A stretch of 38,249 nucleotides of DNA from Thermocrinis sp. (GCA_020833645.1 JAJHRQ010000013.1:1-38249), one strand, 5' to 3'. Positions 1 through 7,972 are shown, counted from the first letter of the stretch. Notes: generated by a model from the sequence alone, not told the origin. A program made the numbers and translations.

Positions 1-127
1 TATCAAAGTCTGGCTCTCCAGCACCAAAACCGATCACATCAAAACCTTGACTTTTGAGCTGATTGACTTTAGCACTGAGGGCTAAGGTTGGAGCGGGCTT
101 TATATGAGAGACCCTCTTTGAAAGCAT
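1..127 (-). CDS. aspC: Aspartate aminotransferase, N-terminal fragment
   Basis: The 3' part lies outside the window; about 42 N-terminal codons are present. They read [14 protein letters not shown] and continue to a [10 protein letters not shown] motif, which is the N-terminal signature of class I PLP aminotransferases of the AspC type and closely resembles Aquifex AspC as I remember it. The enzyme interconverts aspartate/2-oxoglutarate with oxaloacetate/glutamate in the cytoplasm. The ATG at 127 is chosen because the conserved SKRVSH stretch starts right there; an in-frame ATG ten codons upstream (157) would add residues not expected in the family. A TATAAT (142-137) ends 10 bp before this ATG, so the mRNA may be nearly leaderless. 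It is divergent from the ferredoxin-oxidoreductase pair. Function is well supported for the visible part; specificity cannot be judged. Confidence 0.85.
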   Translation of the reverse strand, partial: MLSKRVSHIKPAPTLALSAKVNQLKSQGFDVIGFGAGEPDFD

Positions 128-136
128 GGCTTTTTT

Positions 137-142
137 ATTATA
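137..142 (-). promoter_or_regulatory. -10 element of aspC
   Basis: A perfect TATAAT lies on the minus strand, its last base 10 bp from the aspC ATG. No good -35 box is seen at 16-18 bp. Transcription would start about 3 nt before the ATG. This is inferred from position only. Confidence 0.45.
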
Positions 143-150
143 AACCTCCC

Positions 151-179
151 TTGACATTTTAAATCCGTTAAAATAACTT
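151..179 (+). promoter_or_regulatory. Possible promoter of the ferredoxin-oxidoreductase pair
   Basis: TTGACA at 151-156 is a perfect -35. The best -10 at 17-bp spacing is TAACTT (174-179), which is weak. A strong AAGGAGG Shine-Dalgarno precedes the first gene at 214. Confidence 0.35.
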
Positions 180-213
180 TAAAAGCATTTAGAAAAGCAA
201 AAGGAGGCAGTAG

Positions 214-444
214 ATGTACTATGTGGCAGAGGTTATAAACGAGGAGTGTTCAAAGTATAACTGTAAGCAGTGTACCCTTTTCTGCCCAGAGCCTAATACT
301 CTGATGTATTCGGACGAAGAACACCACGCCTATGTAAATACGGAACGGTGTAAGGGCTGTGCCCTATGCGTTTATGTCTGTAGCACCCTTTTAAAGCGTA
401 ATGCCATCCGCATGGTGATGCCAGAGGTCCATGCGGGTAAATAA
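214..444 (+). CDS. Ferredoxin-type delta subunit of a 2-oxoacid:ferredoxin oxidoreductase
   Basis: A 76-aa iron-sulfur protein with eight cysteines in two clusters: C12, C17, C20, C24 and C46, C49, C52, C56. The second is a regular Cx2Cx2Cx3C; the first has a Cx4Cx2Cx3C pattern. This fits the small 2[4Fe-4S] delta (PorD/ForD-like) subunit that passes electrons between ferredoxin and the pyruvate or 2-oxoglutarate oxidoreductase core. In Aquificales these enzymes run carboxylation steps of the reductive TCA cycle. The start is fixed by an AAGGAGG seven bases upstream. The next gene follows 20 bp on, also with its own AGGAGG. Alpha, beta and gamma subunit genes are not next to it, which is odd. 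A free-standing ferredoxin is an alternative; whether POR or OGOR cannot be told here. Confidence 0.7.
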   Translation: MYYVAEVINEECSKYNCKQCTLFCPEPNTLMYSDEEHHAYVNTERCKGCALCVYVCSTLLKRNAIRMVMPEVHAGK

Positions 445-464
445 AACGGCTTAGGAGGTAGATT

Positions 465-1034
465 ATGGCCACTTTAGGTCCTTCAGGATATTCACCATAC
501 CCAGTGGCGGTTTATGAGGGTGTGCTCAATCCACCACCAGGTAAAGCCCTCATGTTCAACGAGATAGTAGATGAAGAAATCGCTATGAAGGAAGCGGCAA
601 AGGCTATGCTTACCTTACCAAACGCTACTATATTCCCAGGTCCTCAGGTGTTGTATGCGTGGAACGAAGAGGCAAAAGAAAAGGCAAAGCTGGTTAGAAA
701 GATGGCGGAGGTTCTAAACGCCAAGATCATTCCCATGTACGACTACAGGCCCAAGTATCCGAAGATTAACCCTGCGGTGGAGATCAACCCTAACCATCCC
801 AACCTTACCATATGGCACAACAAAATCAAAGCCTGCATATTTGTGGGTGTGCATTGCCACTATGCTAATGTAGCATTAAAGATCATAAGGGCAGAGACGG
901 ACTGCTTTACCATAGCCATGTGCGGTATGGCAGGGCACGAGGATGCCATGATCACCCTGAGGGACCAACACGTAGAGGAGATGGAAAAGTTTATAAAGAT
1001 CGCAGAGGAAGTAAAGAGAGAGTTAGGAAAGTAG
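465..1034 (+). CDS. Probable epsilon subunit of an Aquificales-type 2-oxoacid:ferredoxin oxidoreductase
   Basis: A 189-aa soluble protein without a transmembrane segment. I recognise it tentatively as the PorE/ForE-type fifth subunit of the five-subunit pyruvate or 2-oxoglutarate:ferredoxin oxidoreductases of Hydrogenobacter and relatives. A central [14 protein letters not shown] stretch followed by a [11 protein letters not shown] motif has the look of a DHS-like (CODH epsilon/transhydrogenase-type) nucleotide-binding fold; this fold remark is inference. An AGGAGG lies just upstream of the ATG. It forms a two-gene unit with the ferredoxin-type subunit before it and overlaps the dnaJ remnant tail to tail by 12 bp. 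The pairing supports a shared role, but the catalytic subunits must be encoded elsewhere. Confidence 0.6.
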   Translation: MATLGPSGYSPYPVAVYEGVLNPPPGKALMFNEIVDEEIAMKEAAKAMLTLPNATIFPGPQVLYAWNEEAKEKAKLVRKMAEVLNAKIIPMYDYRPKYPKINPAVEINPNHPNLTIWHNKIKACIFVGVHCHYANVALKIIRAETDCFTIAMCGMAGHEDAMITLRDQHVEEMEKFIKIAEEVKRELGK

Positions 1035-2009
1035 TTTCTTAAGGTTGTCAAGCAGTGTGGGGGGTTTTTCTACGCCCTCCTCCTTTAACTCCTTTGCCAG
1101 TTCTGTTAAAAGTTTCTTTAGTTTTCCGCTTGGGTTTTTTGGCACCTCAATGCGGAAGGTGATAACAAGGTTTCCTTCTGGGGAAAAGCCCATACCGGGA
1201 ATGGTCTTAGTGGAACCGCACTCGGTCCCCGGCTGAACGAAAATCTCCAATTCTTCACCCTTGAGGGTTTTTATTTTTGTGGTTCCGCCCAAAACCGCCA
1301 GAGGAAAGGATATTAGCTTTTCTGTGTGTAAATCCTTGCCCACCTTTTTAAAGATGGAATGGGGTTTTAGGGAGACTCTCAGATAGAGGTCTCCGGGTTC
1401 TCCGCCCTTTTCTCCTTGATGTCCCATCCCTATTACCTTTAAAACCTCCCCTTCGTCGATGCCCGGTGGGATGTTTACCTTCACGGTGCTGTGCTTGGCT
1501 ACCCTACCCCTGCCTGCACAGACGGGACAGGGATTTTTTACTATGTAGCCCCTACCTTTGCATACAGAACATGGTCTTGGAAAGCTGAAGATTCCGCTTA
1601 CCCTTCTACCCGTTCCCTCGCAGGCTGGACAGGGCTCCTTTACCAAATCACCCACATAACCCTTGGCACCACATTGGGGACAGTCTATCCATCTTTCGTA
1701 CTCTATGAGCTTTTCGGTGCCGAGGTATGCCTCCTCCAAGCTTAGCTCAAGCCGGAGCCTTATGTCTTGTCCCCTCTTTGGCTTTGGTGCCCTTCTCATA
1801 CCCTGCCAGATGCTTTCCAAAAATTCCTGTATATACTCCATAAAATCCCTATAGCCCTTTTCGTCTCCACTTTTCAGCAGTTGGTCGTACTGCTGTCTCT
1901 TTTCTTCGTCCGATAGGACATAGTAGGCCTCGTTGATCTCTTTGAACTTTTCCTCCGCCTTGGGGTCCGGGTTGACGTCTGGATGCCACTCCTTTGCCAG
2001 CCTTCTGTA
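1023..2009 (-). pseudogene. dnaJ: dnaJ, 3' part (J-domain remainder, zinc fingers, C-terminal domain)
   Basis: In the frame entering at 2009 the minus strand reads [15 protein letters not shown], helix II and the HPD loop of a J domain, then the rest of the J domain, then a zinc-finger region with four CxxCxGxG-type repeats ([32 protein letters not shown]) and a typical DnaJ C-terminal substrate-binding domain ending at 1023. There is almost no Gly/Phe linker. The J-domain N-terminus is missing because of the insertion at 2010-2567. A stop codon in the insertion blocks read-through, so a 352-aa Hsp40 co-chaperone is broken. The ATG at 1841 opens a 272-aa J-less product with an AGGG a few bases upstream, so a truncated protein might still be made. 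Without the HPD motif it could not stimulate DnaK. Confidence 0.85.
2001..2009. repeat. Target-site duplication, copy 1
   Basis: CCTTCTGTA directly beside the element end at 2010; identical to 2568-2576. On the coding strand it is TACAGAAGG, encoding YRR of the DnaJ J domain. Confidence 0.85.
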
Positions 2010-2024
2010 GAGGATGTCAACTTT

Positions 2025-2287
2025 TCAGGTTCATGATCGTATAAATGACAATAAAGGAGGCTAACCATCTATAGACGGTTTCATACTTAGCATTCCAAGG
2101 AAACCTCTTGTAGAACCTCATTCCTCTTCCCAAAAGTCTCATGTAGCCATTCCATTGCAAGCCCTTTGACCGCACTCACATACCAAGGTCCCTTGTCAGT
2201 GGTGCATCCCTTTGCCTTTGTGTTGTAAAGAACCAATTTAGCTGTCCAGGCGTCCCTTCTTCTTGAAAGATGCACAAACACAGGCAA
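2025..2287 (-). pseudogene. Transposase remnant, catalytic and C-terminal pieces
   Basis: A 66-aa open frame (2287-2087) includes SRRRDAWTAKL, then TDKGPWYVSAVKGL and HETFGKRNE. The latter resemble the second catalytic Asp block (TDxGPWY) and the stretch before the catalytic Glu (GxRNxVE) of IS6-like DDE transposases. The Glu block itself is lost by a frame change. The frame that follows reads RFYKRFPWNAKYETVYRW and ends at a TGA inside the terminal inverted repeat. A functional enzyme is impossible. The assignment to an IS6-like family is from motif memory only. Confidence 0.65.
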
Positions 2288-2336
2288 ACCTTATAGACCC
2301 AAATAGCAATCGTATATATTGCCTGAAGAGCTTTCC

Positions 2337-2489
2337 CTAATAGCCCTTGTGAAGTAGGAACTCCCTTACTGCTCTTAGAGAAAGTCCCTTAAAGTAGAGG
2401 AGCACAGCTTCTGCTTTTAGGCTTACAGGAAACCTGTGCCACTTAAAAACTCTGCTTAGTATTTCTTCTATTACTTGTCTTGCCTTCAT
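2337..2489 (-). pseudogene. Transposase remnant, N-terminal piece
   Basis: A 50-codon frame starting at ATG 2489 contains FPVSLKAEAVLLYFKGLSLR, which fits the N-terminal helix-turn-helix region of IS6-like transposases. It ends in TAG at 2337, after which another frame reads AIYTIAIWVYKV, the expected continuation. The first catalytic Asp region is missing, so an internal deletion has occurred. Confidence 0.55.
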
Positions 2490-2567
2490 ATTTCTAAGCT
2501 TATCAGAACTGCTTCAGGTCCTAACCATCAACCACCCCAGTCTATGGATGCCAAAAGTTGACATCTT

Positions 2568-2576
2568 CCTTCTGTA
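2568..2576. repeat. Target-site duplication, copy 2
   Basis: CCTTCTGTA directly beside the element end at 2567; identical to 2001-2009. The next bases outward differ between the copies, so the duplication is 9 bp. Confidence 0.85.
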
Positions 2577-2648
2577 TGCTTTTTTGATTTCCTCTTTGCT
2601 TGCGTTTCTATCTACACCCAAAATCTGATAGTAATCTTTAAGAGCCAT
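2568..2648 (-). pseudogene. dnaJ: dnaJ, 5' part (J-domain N-terminus)
   Basis: From ATG at 2648 the minus strand encodes 27 residues, [20 protein letters not shown] and on to AYRR, the classical start of a DnaJ J domain (KDYYxxLGV, helix I and the first part of helix II). The frame then runs into the insertion element and stops. Joined to the 3' part at 2000 it restores a continuous J domain. The start is divergent from the ABC exporter, with 43 bp between the two ATGs. Confidence 0.85.
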
Positions 2649-2675
2649 AAGTGAATATTCTAAGCCTTTCTGTGC

Positions 2676-2681
2676 TATGAT
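2676..2681 (+). promoter_or_regulatory. -10-like element of the ABC exporter gene
   Basis: TATGAT (5/6 of TATAAT) ends 11 bp before the ATG at 2692. A stop codon immediately precedes that ATG in frame and no Shine-Dalgarno is present, so a near-leaderless mRNA is likely. No clear -35. Confidence 0.4.
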
Positions 2682-2691
2682 AACTGATTGA

Positions 2692-4374
2692 ATGGAACAT
2701 TTGATTTGGGTAATTAAACGGCTGAGGAACTATTATCTTTACATACTCTTAGCCCTCTTTGGGGTGCTTTTGGAATCGGTTAGCACTGCAGGCATAAGCC
2801 TTATGATAAAGAAGTTAGTGGACGAGGGTATGCTACTACGAAGCTGGGAGGGACTGACCTTTGGGACCCTTCTTCTCATTGGGCTTGCCCTCGCTCAGCA
2901 GTTAGGAAACTTCCTCGTGTCTTACTACACCAACGCCTACGCAGAAAAGGAGGCAAAGGAATTAAGAAGGCAGGTTTTTGAAAAGCTTCTAAGGTCTTCC
3001 TTTCTGTCTGTAAGGGGCTACTCCCTTGCAGAATACACCACCCGGGTGCTCTCGGACCTAAAGCTCTACAGGGACCTAATAGGCTACTCTGTGGTAAAAC
3101 TGGTTAGGGACCCGGCTACTGTCCTTTTGCTCTTTGGTGTACTCTTATACAGGGATTGGAAGCTGACACTTACCTTGCTTGCACTTTTGCCCATTATAGC
3201 CCTCTCGGTGGAGTACTTTGGAAGAAAAAAGGGAAAGCACCTCAGGAGGTCCCAAGAATCTTTGGAAAAACTCATAAACAAGCTTGGGGATGTGTTTAGA
3301 GGTTATGAGAGCATAAAGACCTTGCCCGCTCAAGAATTGCTTCTTGGTTGGTTCAGAGACATAAATGAAAGAGCCTACAGGGCAGGGTTGAGGATGGCAT
3401 TGTATTCATCTTTTAACTCCACCTTCAACTTTACCGTGGGCTATTTGGCAACTGCCCTCCTTTTGTTTTACGGTGGTTTAAAGGTCCTTGAGGGAAGCTT
3501 GACCTTTGGGGAGCTCGCGTCTTACCTTACCGCCCTTACGCTAATCCAAATGCCACTGGTGGAAACCCAAAAGGGAATAGTGGAGGTAAAGGCAAGCCTG
3601 CCGGTAGTCCAAAGGCTCAGGCAAGTGTTAGACCTTGAGGAGGAGATGGAAAAGGGAGTGGAGTTTGTTGGGCTTAAAGAGGGTATAAACGTCCAAAGGC
3701 TAAGCGTATCTATTGATGGGAGGGATATTTTAAAGGGAGTTAGTTTTTCCGTAAGAAAGGGAGAAAGGGTGGCGGTGATAGGGAGCACGGGCGGTGGCAA
3801 GAGCACACTGCTTAGGGTCCTTTGCGGTTTTGTGCCCTACGAGGGACAAGTCTATTACGATGAAAAGGAGCTCAGGGAGATTAACCTTAGCACACTGCGT
3901 TCTAAGATCGCCTATCTTTCTCAGGAGAGCTTTGTCCTTTCGGGAACGGTCAGGGAGAACCTCCTTATTGCCAATCCTAACGCAACGGAGGAGGAGATGT
4001 GGGAAGCCCTCCGGCTCTCCGCGTGCAACTTTGTGGAAAGCCTTGATGAGATAGTAGACAAGGAAAGTCGTATGCTCTCGGGTGGAGAAAGTCAAAGGCT
4101 GGCGTTGGCAAGGCTCTTTTTGAAAAAGCCCGAAGTCCTTCTTTTGGATGAAGCAACCTCTGCCCTGGATGCCCAAACGGAAAGCTTTGTGCTAAAAAAT
4201 CTCTTTGAAAAATTTCCCGATACCACCTTCATCGTGGTAGCCCACCGCTTTTCTAACATACTAGCCTGCCAGAGGGCTTTGGTTTTGAAGGATGGAGAGC
4301 TCATCTTTGACGGCGAGCCCAAGAAGGCTATTGAGGTCTTTCTTTCAGAGGACCTCCAGGTAGATGCCTTTTAA
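2692..4374 (+). CDS. MsbA-like ABC exporter (fused permease and ATPase)
   Basis: A 560-aa half-transporter: an N-terminal type I exporter membrane domain (about residues 15-300, six hydrophobic segments) followed by a nucleotide-binding domain. Visible motifs are Walker [10 protein letters not shown] (about 364-372), signature LSGGESQ (about 461), Walker B VLLLDEAT (about 481) and H-loop VAHR (about 515). It would work as a homodimer in the inner membrane and export lipid A-type lipids or other hydrophobic cargo; the substrate is not shown by the sequence. The start follows an in-frame stop and lacks a Shine-Dalgarno. The 3' end overlaps the RlmI-like gene by 30 bp on the other strand. Confidence 0.85.
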   Translation: MEHLIWVIKRLRNYYLYILLALFGVLLESVSTAGISLMIKKLVDEGMLLRSWEGLTFGTLLLIGLALAQQLGNFLVSYYTNAYAEKEAKELRRQVFEKLLRSSFLSVRGYSLAEYTTRVLSDLKLYRDLIGYSVVKLVRDPATVLLLFGVLLYRDWKLTLTLLALLPIIALSVEYFGRKKGKHLRRSQESLEKLINKLGDVFRGYESIKTLPAQELLLGWFRDINERAYRAGLRMALYSSFNSTFNFTVGYLATALLLFYGGLKVLEGSLTFGELASYLTALTLIQMPLVETQKGIVEVKASLPVVQRLRQVLDLEEEMEKGVEFVGLKEGINVQRLSVSIDGRDILKGVSFSVRKGERVAVIGSTGGGKSTLLRVLCGFVPYEGQVYYDEKELREINLSTLRSKIAYLSQESFVLSGTVRENLLIANPNATEEEMWEALRLSACNFVESLDEIVDKESRMLSGGESQRLALARLFLKKPEVLLLDEATSALDAQTESFVLKNLFEKFPDTTFIVVAHRFSNILACQRALVLKDGELIFDGEPKKAIEVFLSEDLQVDAF

Positions 4375-5520
4375 GTACAGTGTGTTTGGCATCTGGAGGA
4401 TCCAAGGATGGTCTAAGTCCTGAAAGCTTTCACCCACCACCCGCACCTGCTTTTTAACATCCTTGCAGGCTTCCAATATGACGGATAAGAGATGCTCCCT
4501 TTGAATATGGAAGGAGCAGGAGTATATGGCAAGGTATCCTCCCGGTTTGGTGATCTGGAGCCCCCTAATGCAGAGTTCCTTGTAGCCTCTCATGGCGTTT
4601 TCCACCGTGGCCTTTGTCCGGGCAAAGGATGGTGGGTCTATGACAACCACGTCAAACTTTTCTCCAGCCCTTTGGAGCTTTCTCAAAAAGTCAAAGGCGT
4701 TGTCCTCTACCCACTCTATGCCATCAATTTGGTTCAGTTTGGCGTTCTCCTTTGCCAAGTTTAAAGCCTTTTCGGAGAGGTCCACCGCGATTACCTTGCT
4801 GGCACCCTTCTTTTTCATGCTTAGGGCAAAGCCACCCGTATGACAAAATACGTCCAAACAAACATCTCCGGGTTTCACCAAGTCCCTTATCATCTTTCTT
4901 GCCCTTCTTTGGTCCAAGTAAAAGCCCGTCTTTTGTCCCTTTATCACATCCACAAAGAACTCCAGATCCTCCTCCCATATCTTTATGCGTTCGGGCACCT
5001 CTCCGTAGAGAACACCCTCCTCCGCAGAAAAGCCCTCTATGTTCATGGCGTAATTGCTAACCCGCAGGTATATACCCTTTGGCTGTAGAACCTCCACGAG
5101 GGCTTCCTTAACCCAATCGGTCAGCCTCCACATGCCATAGGTGGTGACCTCCATCACCGCGTACTCGTCATAGACATCCACTATGAGCCCCGGCAGAAAG
5201 TCTCCCTCCGAATGAACAAGCCGGTAGGCGTTGCTTTTCAGTTGAAGCCTTTTCCTGTACTCAAGGGCAGACTTTATTCGTTCCTTTATGAGTTCCTTGC
5301 TCGGCACCTCATCTTCGTTGAAAGAGAGAAATCTGACCATTATCTTGGTGTTTGGGTTTATGTATCCGTAGCCTAAGAATCTCTTTTTTGAGTCCAGTAC
5401 CTTTACCAGGTCTCCCGGTTCTGGGCTTCCTTTTATCTCCTCAATCTCTAAGTTATAGACCCACTGAAAGTACGCCTTTATCTTCTTCTCTACTCCGGGC
5501 CTGAGCCTTACCTCAATCAT
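4345..5520 (-). CDS. rlmI: RlmI-like class I SAM-dependent rRNA methyltransferase
   Basis: A 391-aa protein with an N-terminal PUA-type RNA-binding domain (roughly 1-75), an RlmI-like middle domain, and a C-terminal Rossmann methyltransferase domain. Motif I is seen in LDVFCHTGGFALSM, the acidic strand in VIAVDLSEKAL, motif IV in VIDPPSFAR, and a YSCSFH motif near the end. E. coli RlmI makes m5C1962 in 23S rRNA; the same reaction is the best guess here but the site is not proven. Start ATG overlaps the end of the DJ-1/PfpI gene by 8 bp, indicating translational coupling as the last gene of a four-gene minus-strand unit. Confidence 0.8.
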   Translation of the reverse strand: MIEVRLRPGVEKKIKAYFQWVYNLEIEEIKGSPEPGDLVKVLDSKKRFLGYGYINPNTKIMVRFLSFNEDEVPSKELIKERIKSALEYRKRLQLKSNAYRLVHSEGDFLPGLIVDVYDEYAVMEVTTYGMWRLTDWVKEALVEVLQPKGIYLRVSNYAMNIEGFSAEEGVLYGEVPERIKIWEEDLEFFVDVIKGQKTGFYLDQRRARKMIRDLVKPGDVCLDVFCHTGGFALSMKKKGASKVIAVDLSEKALNLAKENAKLNQIDGIEWVEDNAFDFLRKLQRAGEKFDVVVIDPPSFARTKATVENAMRGYKELCIRGLQITKPGGYLAIYSCSFHIQREHLLSVILEACKDVKKQVRVVGESFQDLDHPWILQMPNTLYLKGIYLEVL

Positions 5521-6067
5521 ACTTCACAAGCATTCTCTTGGCTACCTCCCTTGCCTTCTCTTTGCCTTCCAGCTTTTCCAAGAGCTTTAAACCAAACTCC
5601 AGGGCGGTGCCAGGTCCCTGACTGGTTATAACCCTCTCGTCCTCCACCACGGGCATATCTACAAAGACTGCGGGCTTTATTTCCTCCACGAGGGTAGGAT
5701 AGACGGTTGCTTTCTTACCCTCCAAAATTCCAAACTTTGCCAGGGCAGTAGGTGCGGCGCATATGGCGGAGATGTACTTGCCCTTCTCCTCCATCGCCTT
5801 CACAAGCCTTTCTACCCTTGGGTCCTGCTTTAGCTTTTCCACTCCACCCGCACCACCCGGCAGTATCACCATATCAAGTTCATCTGGGTTTAACTCATCC
5901 ACACTAACATCAGGCACAATCTTTACATTTCTGGCACTAGGAACGGGTTCCTTTGTTAGCCCTGCGATAATCACCTCTACTCCACCCCTTCTTAGCACAT
6001 CAATGGGTGCAACCGCTTCCACCTCTTCAAAACCCTCCGCTAACAAAATAGCTACCTTCTTTGCCAT
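5513..6067 (-). CDS. DJ-1/PfpI family protein
   Basis: A 184-aa single-domain protein. The nucleophile-elbow cysteine is C103 in AICAAPT and the partner acidic residue is Glu17 in the GFEEVEA motif, as in DJ-1/YajL/ThiJ proteins. Length matches the family. Members act as glyoxalase/deglycase-like or chaperone-like stress proteins; the precise activity is not evident. An AAGGAGG lies 7 bases upstream of the ATG. It sits 12 bp after the DppB-type permease gene and overlaps the RlmI-like gene. Confidence 0.85.
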   Translation of the reverse strand: MAKKVAILLAEGFEEVEAVAPIDVLRRGGVEVIIAGLTKEPVPSARNVKIVPDVSVDELNPDELDMVILPGGAGGVEKLKQDPRVERLVKAMEEKGKYISAICAAPTALAKFGILEGKKATVYPTLVEEIKPAVFVDMPVVEDERVITSQGPGTALEFGLKLLEKLEGKEKAREVAKRMLVKYD

Positions 6068-6079
6068 GGCAAAACCTCC

Positions 6080-7000
6080 TTACTTAATAATTTCTTTTTC
6101 TCTGACCCTTGGGTCAATGTACGCCAGCAGTAAATCCGCCAAAAGGTTTCCTATAAGTAGCATTATAGTACCAATGTACAGCCCACCCATCACCAAAAAC
6201 AGGTCCGTAGAAAGCACCGCATCAAGCATCAAAGAACCAAGCCCAGGCCAGCCCACGATGATCTCTACCAGCGCAGCGCCCGAAAGAAGCCCCGCTATCT
6301 CGTATCCTATCAGCGTAGTAAAAGGGTTCATAGCATTCTTTAAGATATGTCTTGTAAAAGCCCAACCCTTGAGCCCTTTGGACCTGAGAAGTTGCACCAT
6401 AGGAGAGTTTAAAACCTCTATGACCGCACTTCTCATGAGCCTTATAAGCCCCGCGGAGGATATCAAAGTCAGCGTGACTATGCCCACCGCCAAGCTTTGC
6501 CATCCACCCAACTGGAAAAAGCCACTTTTGGACAAAAACAGCAAAAGCAAAAAGGCTAAGAAAAAGGATGGAAAGGACATAAAAACGTAGGAATAGAGCC
6601 TTATGGCTTTGTCTGTTAGGCTTCCCTCTTTCATGCCCGACCAAAAGCCCAAGGGGACCGCCAAAAGCCAAGACAACAAGGCAGAGGGAACTGTCAGGAG
6701 GAGGGTGTTTCCGATTCTCTCCTTTATTAGGGCTAAGACGGGTGCGTTGTACTGGAGGGAGATGCCAAGGTCAAAGACCAAGGCAGATTTTAGCCACTTG
6801 AGATACTGAACAAGCAAGGGCTGGTCTAAGCCATACTGTTTTTCAAGAAGCTCTATGGTCTGAGGTGATACCTGAGGGTTGAGTTTTAGCTGGGCAAAGG
6901 GGTCCGTGGGCGAGAGCTTTATGATCAAAAAGGAAATAAAGGTCACCCCAAGCAGTGTTAAAAAACCCTGAACTAACCGAACGATAATAAACTTAGCCAT
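6080..7000 (-). CDS. DppB-type ABC transporter permease (orphan)
   Basis: A 306-aa inner-membrane permease of the peptide/nickel (DppB/OppB/NikB) family: short N-terminal helix, a periplasmic segment with a DQPLLVQYLKWL motif, about five further helices, the EAA loop region around LRSKGLKGWAFTRHILKNAM, and the family's C-terminal DPRVR. The usual partners (DppC-like permease, two ATPases, binding protein) are absent around it, so they are encoded elsewhere or this gene is a remnant of a dispersed transporter. Its ATG overlaps the stop of the DUF1232 gene (TGATG). Confidence 0.85.
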   Translation of the reverse strand: MAKFIIVRLVQGFLTLLGVTFISFLIIKLSPTDPFAQLKLNPQVSPQTIELLEKQYGLDQPLLVQYLKWLKSALVFDLGISLQYNAPVLALIKERIGNTLLLTVPSALLSWLLAVPLGFWSGMKEGSLTDKAIRLYSYVFMSFPSFFLAFLLLLFLSKSGFFQLGGWQSLAVGIVTLTLISSAGLIRLMRSAVIEVLNSPMVQLLRSKGLKGWAFTRHILKNAMNPFTTLIGYEIAGLLSGAALVEIIVGWPGLGSLMLDAVLSTDLFLVMGGLYIGTIMLLIGNLLADLLLAYIDPRVREKEIIK

Positions 7001-7362
7001 CAGAAGTAGTTTGCTAAAAAGAAGGGAGTGCTCTCAAAGTATCTGTCTATCTCTCCCCTATGCTTTTCTTTCACATACCTAATGAGTTTATAGTCATCCC
7101 ACAAACCTATGATAGGGATAAAATCCGGGATTGAATCCCTTGGCTCCACAAAGTATAGAAGGGCGGATATCATATCTTTCCTTGCGTCTTCTTTTAGGAA
7201 AAACTCCTCGTCCAGAAGAATCCTTAGCAATAGCTTAACATCAAGGATGAGGTTCCTAACGTACTCCATGGTGGGAGGAATTTTTTCTAACTTTCTCTCC
7301 ACAAGAGCTTTAAGTTCAAGGATGTCTATATCCCTGTAATACCTTTTAAGCTTCTCCTCCAT
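7000..7362 (-). CDS. DUF1232 (YkvA-like) protein
   Basis: A 120-aa protein whose C-terminal half has the DUF1232 signature: ALLYFVEPRDSIPDFIPIIG followed by LWDD. The N-terminal half is charged and helical. The function of the family is unknown; members often have a weak membrane-associated hairpin. First gene of the minus-strand unit DUF1232-permease-PfpI-RlmI; a TATAAT lies about 75 bp upstream. Confidence 0.7.
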   Translation of the reverse strand: MEEKLKRYYRDIDILELKALVERKLEKIPPTMEYVRNLILDVKLLLRILLDEEFFLKEDARKDMISALLYFVEPRDSIPDFIPIIGLWDDYKLIRYVKEKHRGEIDRYFESTPFFLANYF

Positions 7363-7437
7363 GTGAGCCTTCCCTAATGGATTTAGCTATCCGCCCATAC
7401 AAGACCCACATAGGGTAATGTGTAGGAACGTGTATGA

Positions 7438-7443
7438 ATTATA
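7438..7443 (-). promoter_or_regulatory. -10 element upstream of the DUF1232 operon
   Basis: A perfect TATAAT on the minus strand in the 106-bp gap between rimM and the DUF1232 gene. No strong -35 is visible, so promoter status is tentative. The gap also holds TGTAGGAACG and TGTATGAATT, not assigned. Confidence 0.4.
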
Positions 7444-7468
7444 ACATACTCCGCAAAACTACAGCTCA

Positions 7469-7972
7469 CTAAAAGAGCTCTTCCAAAAGGCTGTTGATTA
7501 CCAAGTAGCCCTCCTCCGGCTTGACCTCTAAGACAAACTCCTTTATAAAGGGAATGATCACCTTTCCATCGTTTATTTCCAAATATACTCTGTCTTTATC
7601 TGAGGACAGCCTATCAACCCTTCCCAATACTTTCCCTTCTTGACTTCTTACCTCTAAACCCTCCAGTTCAAAAAAGTAGTATTCATCCTTCTTTCTCTTG
7701 GGAAGGTTCTCCTTTGGCAAAAAGACCTTTGCACCCAAAAAACGGATGGCGTCCTCCTGACTTTGCACACCCTTTATCTTTATGAGCACCCACTTTTCTC
7801 CGTGTGGTCTGAGCTTTTCCAACTCAAAGGGCACATAATCCCCTCCCCTTTTTTTGAAATAAACTTTCCTTATCCTCTTCCACTCCTTTGGAGGAAGGTA
7901 TGCGAGCACCTTTAGCTCCTGATTCAACCCGTAGGTGTCTGCAATCTTGCCAATAACCACAAAATCCTCCAT
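7469..7972 (-). CDS. rimM: Ribosome maturation factor RimM
   Basis: A 167-aa protein with the N-terminal RimM barrel (VIGKIADTYGLNQELKV, a variant of the usual GxxxGxxGELKV) and a C-terminal PRC-barrel half ending in EGYLVINSLLEELF. RimM binds S19 and helps assemble the 30S head. Length is normal. The ATG is preceded by an A/T-rich stretch without a near Shine-Dalgarno; AAGGAG lies too far (about 24 nt). It stands alone rather than in the usual rpsP-rimM-trmD cluster. Confidence 0.85.
   Translation of the reverse strand: MEDFVVIGKIADTYGLNQELKVLAYLPPKEWKRIRKVYFKKRGGDYVPFELEKLRPHGEKWVLIKIKGVQSQEDAIRFLGAKVFLPKENLPKRKKDEYYFFELEGLEVRSQEGKVLGRVDRLSSDKDRVYLEINDGKVIIPFIKEFVLEVKPEEGYLVINSLLEELF

Larger units (their letters stand above)
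2010..2567 (-). mobile_element. Decayed insertion element inside dnaJ
   Basis: The 558-bp segment separates two halves of dnaJ that rejoin in frame when it and one copy of the flanking repeat are removed. It is bordered by 9-bp direct repeats CCTTCTGTA (2001-2009 and 2568-2576). Its ends carry a 13-bp perfect inverted repeat, GATGTCAACTTTT at 2013-2025 and its complement at 2553-2565. Inside are pieces of a DDE transposase in several frames. The family resembles the short IS6/IS240-like transposases common in thermophiles (inference). The element is shorter than such elements usually are, so it is internally deleted. Confidence 0.85.

Noticed and set aside
1491-1745. 84-aa plus-strand frame opposite the DnaJ zinc fingers.
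   Set aside because: Antisense shadow of the CxxCxGxG region, no coding features.
5763-6590. 275-aa plus-strand open frame.
   Set aside because: It is Ser-rich antisense of the PfpI and permease genes, both of which have clear family motifs.
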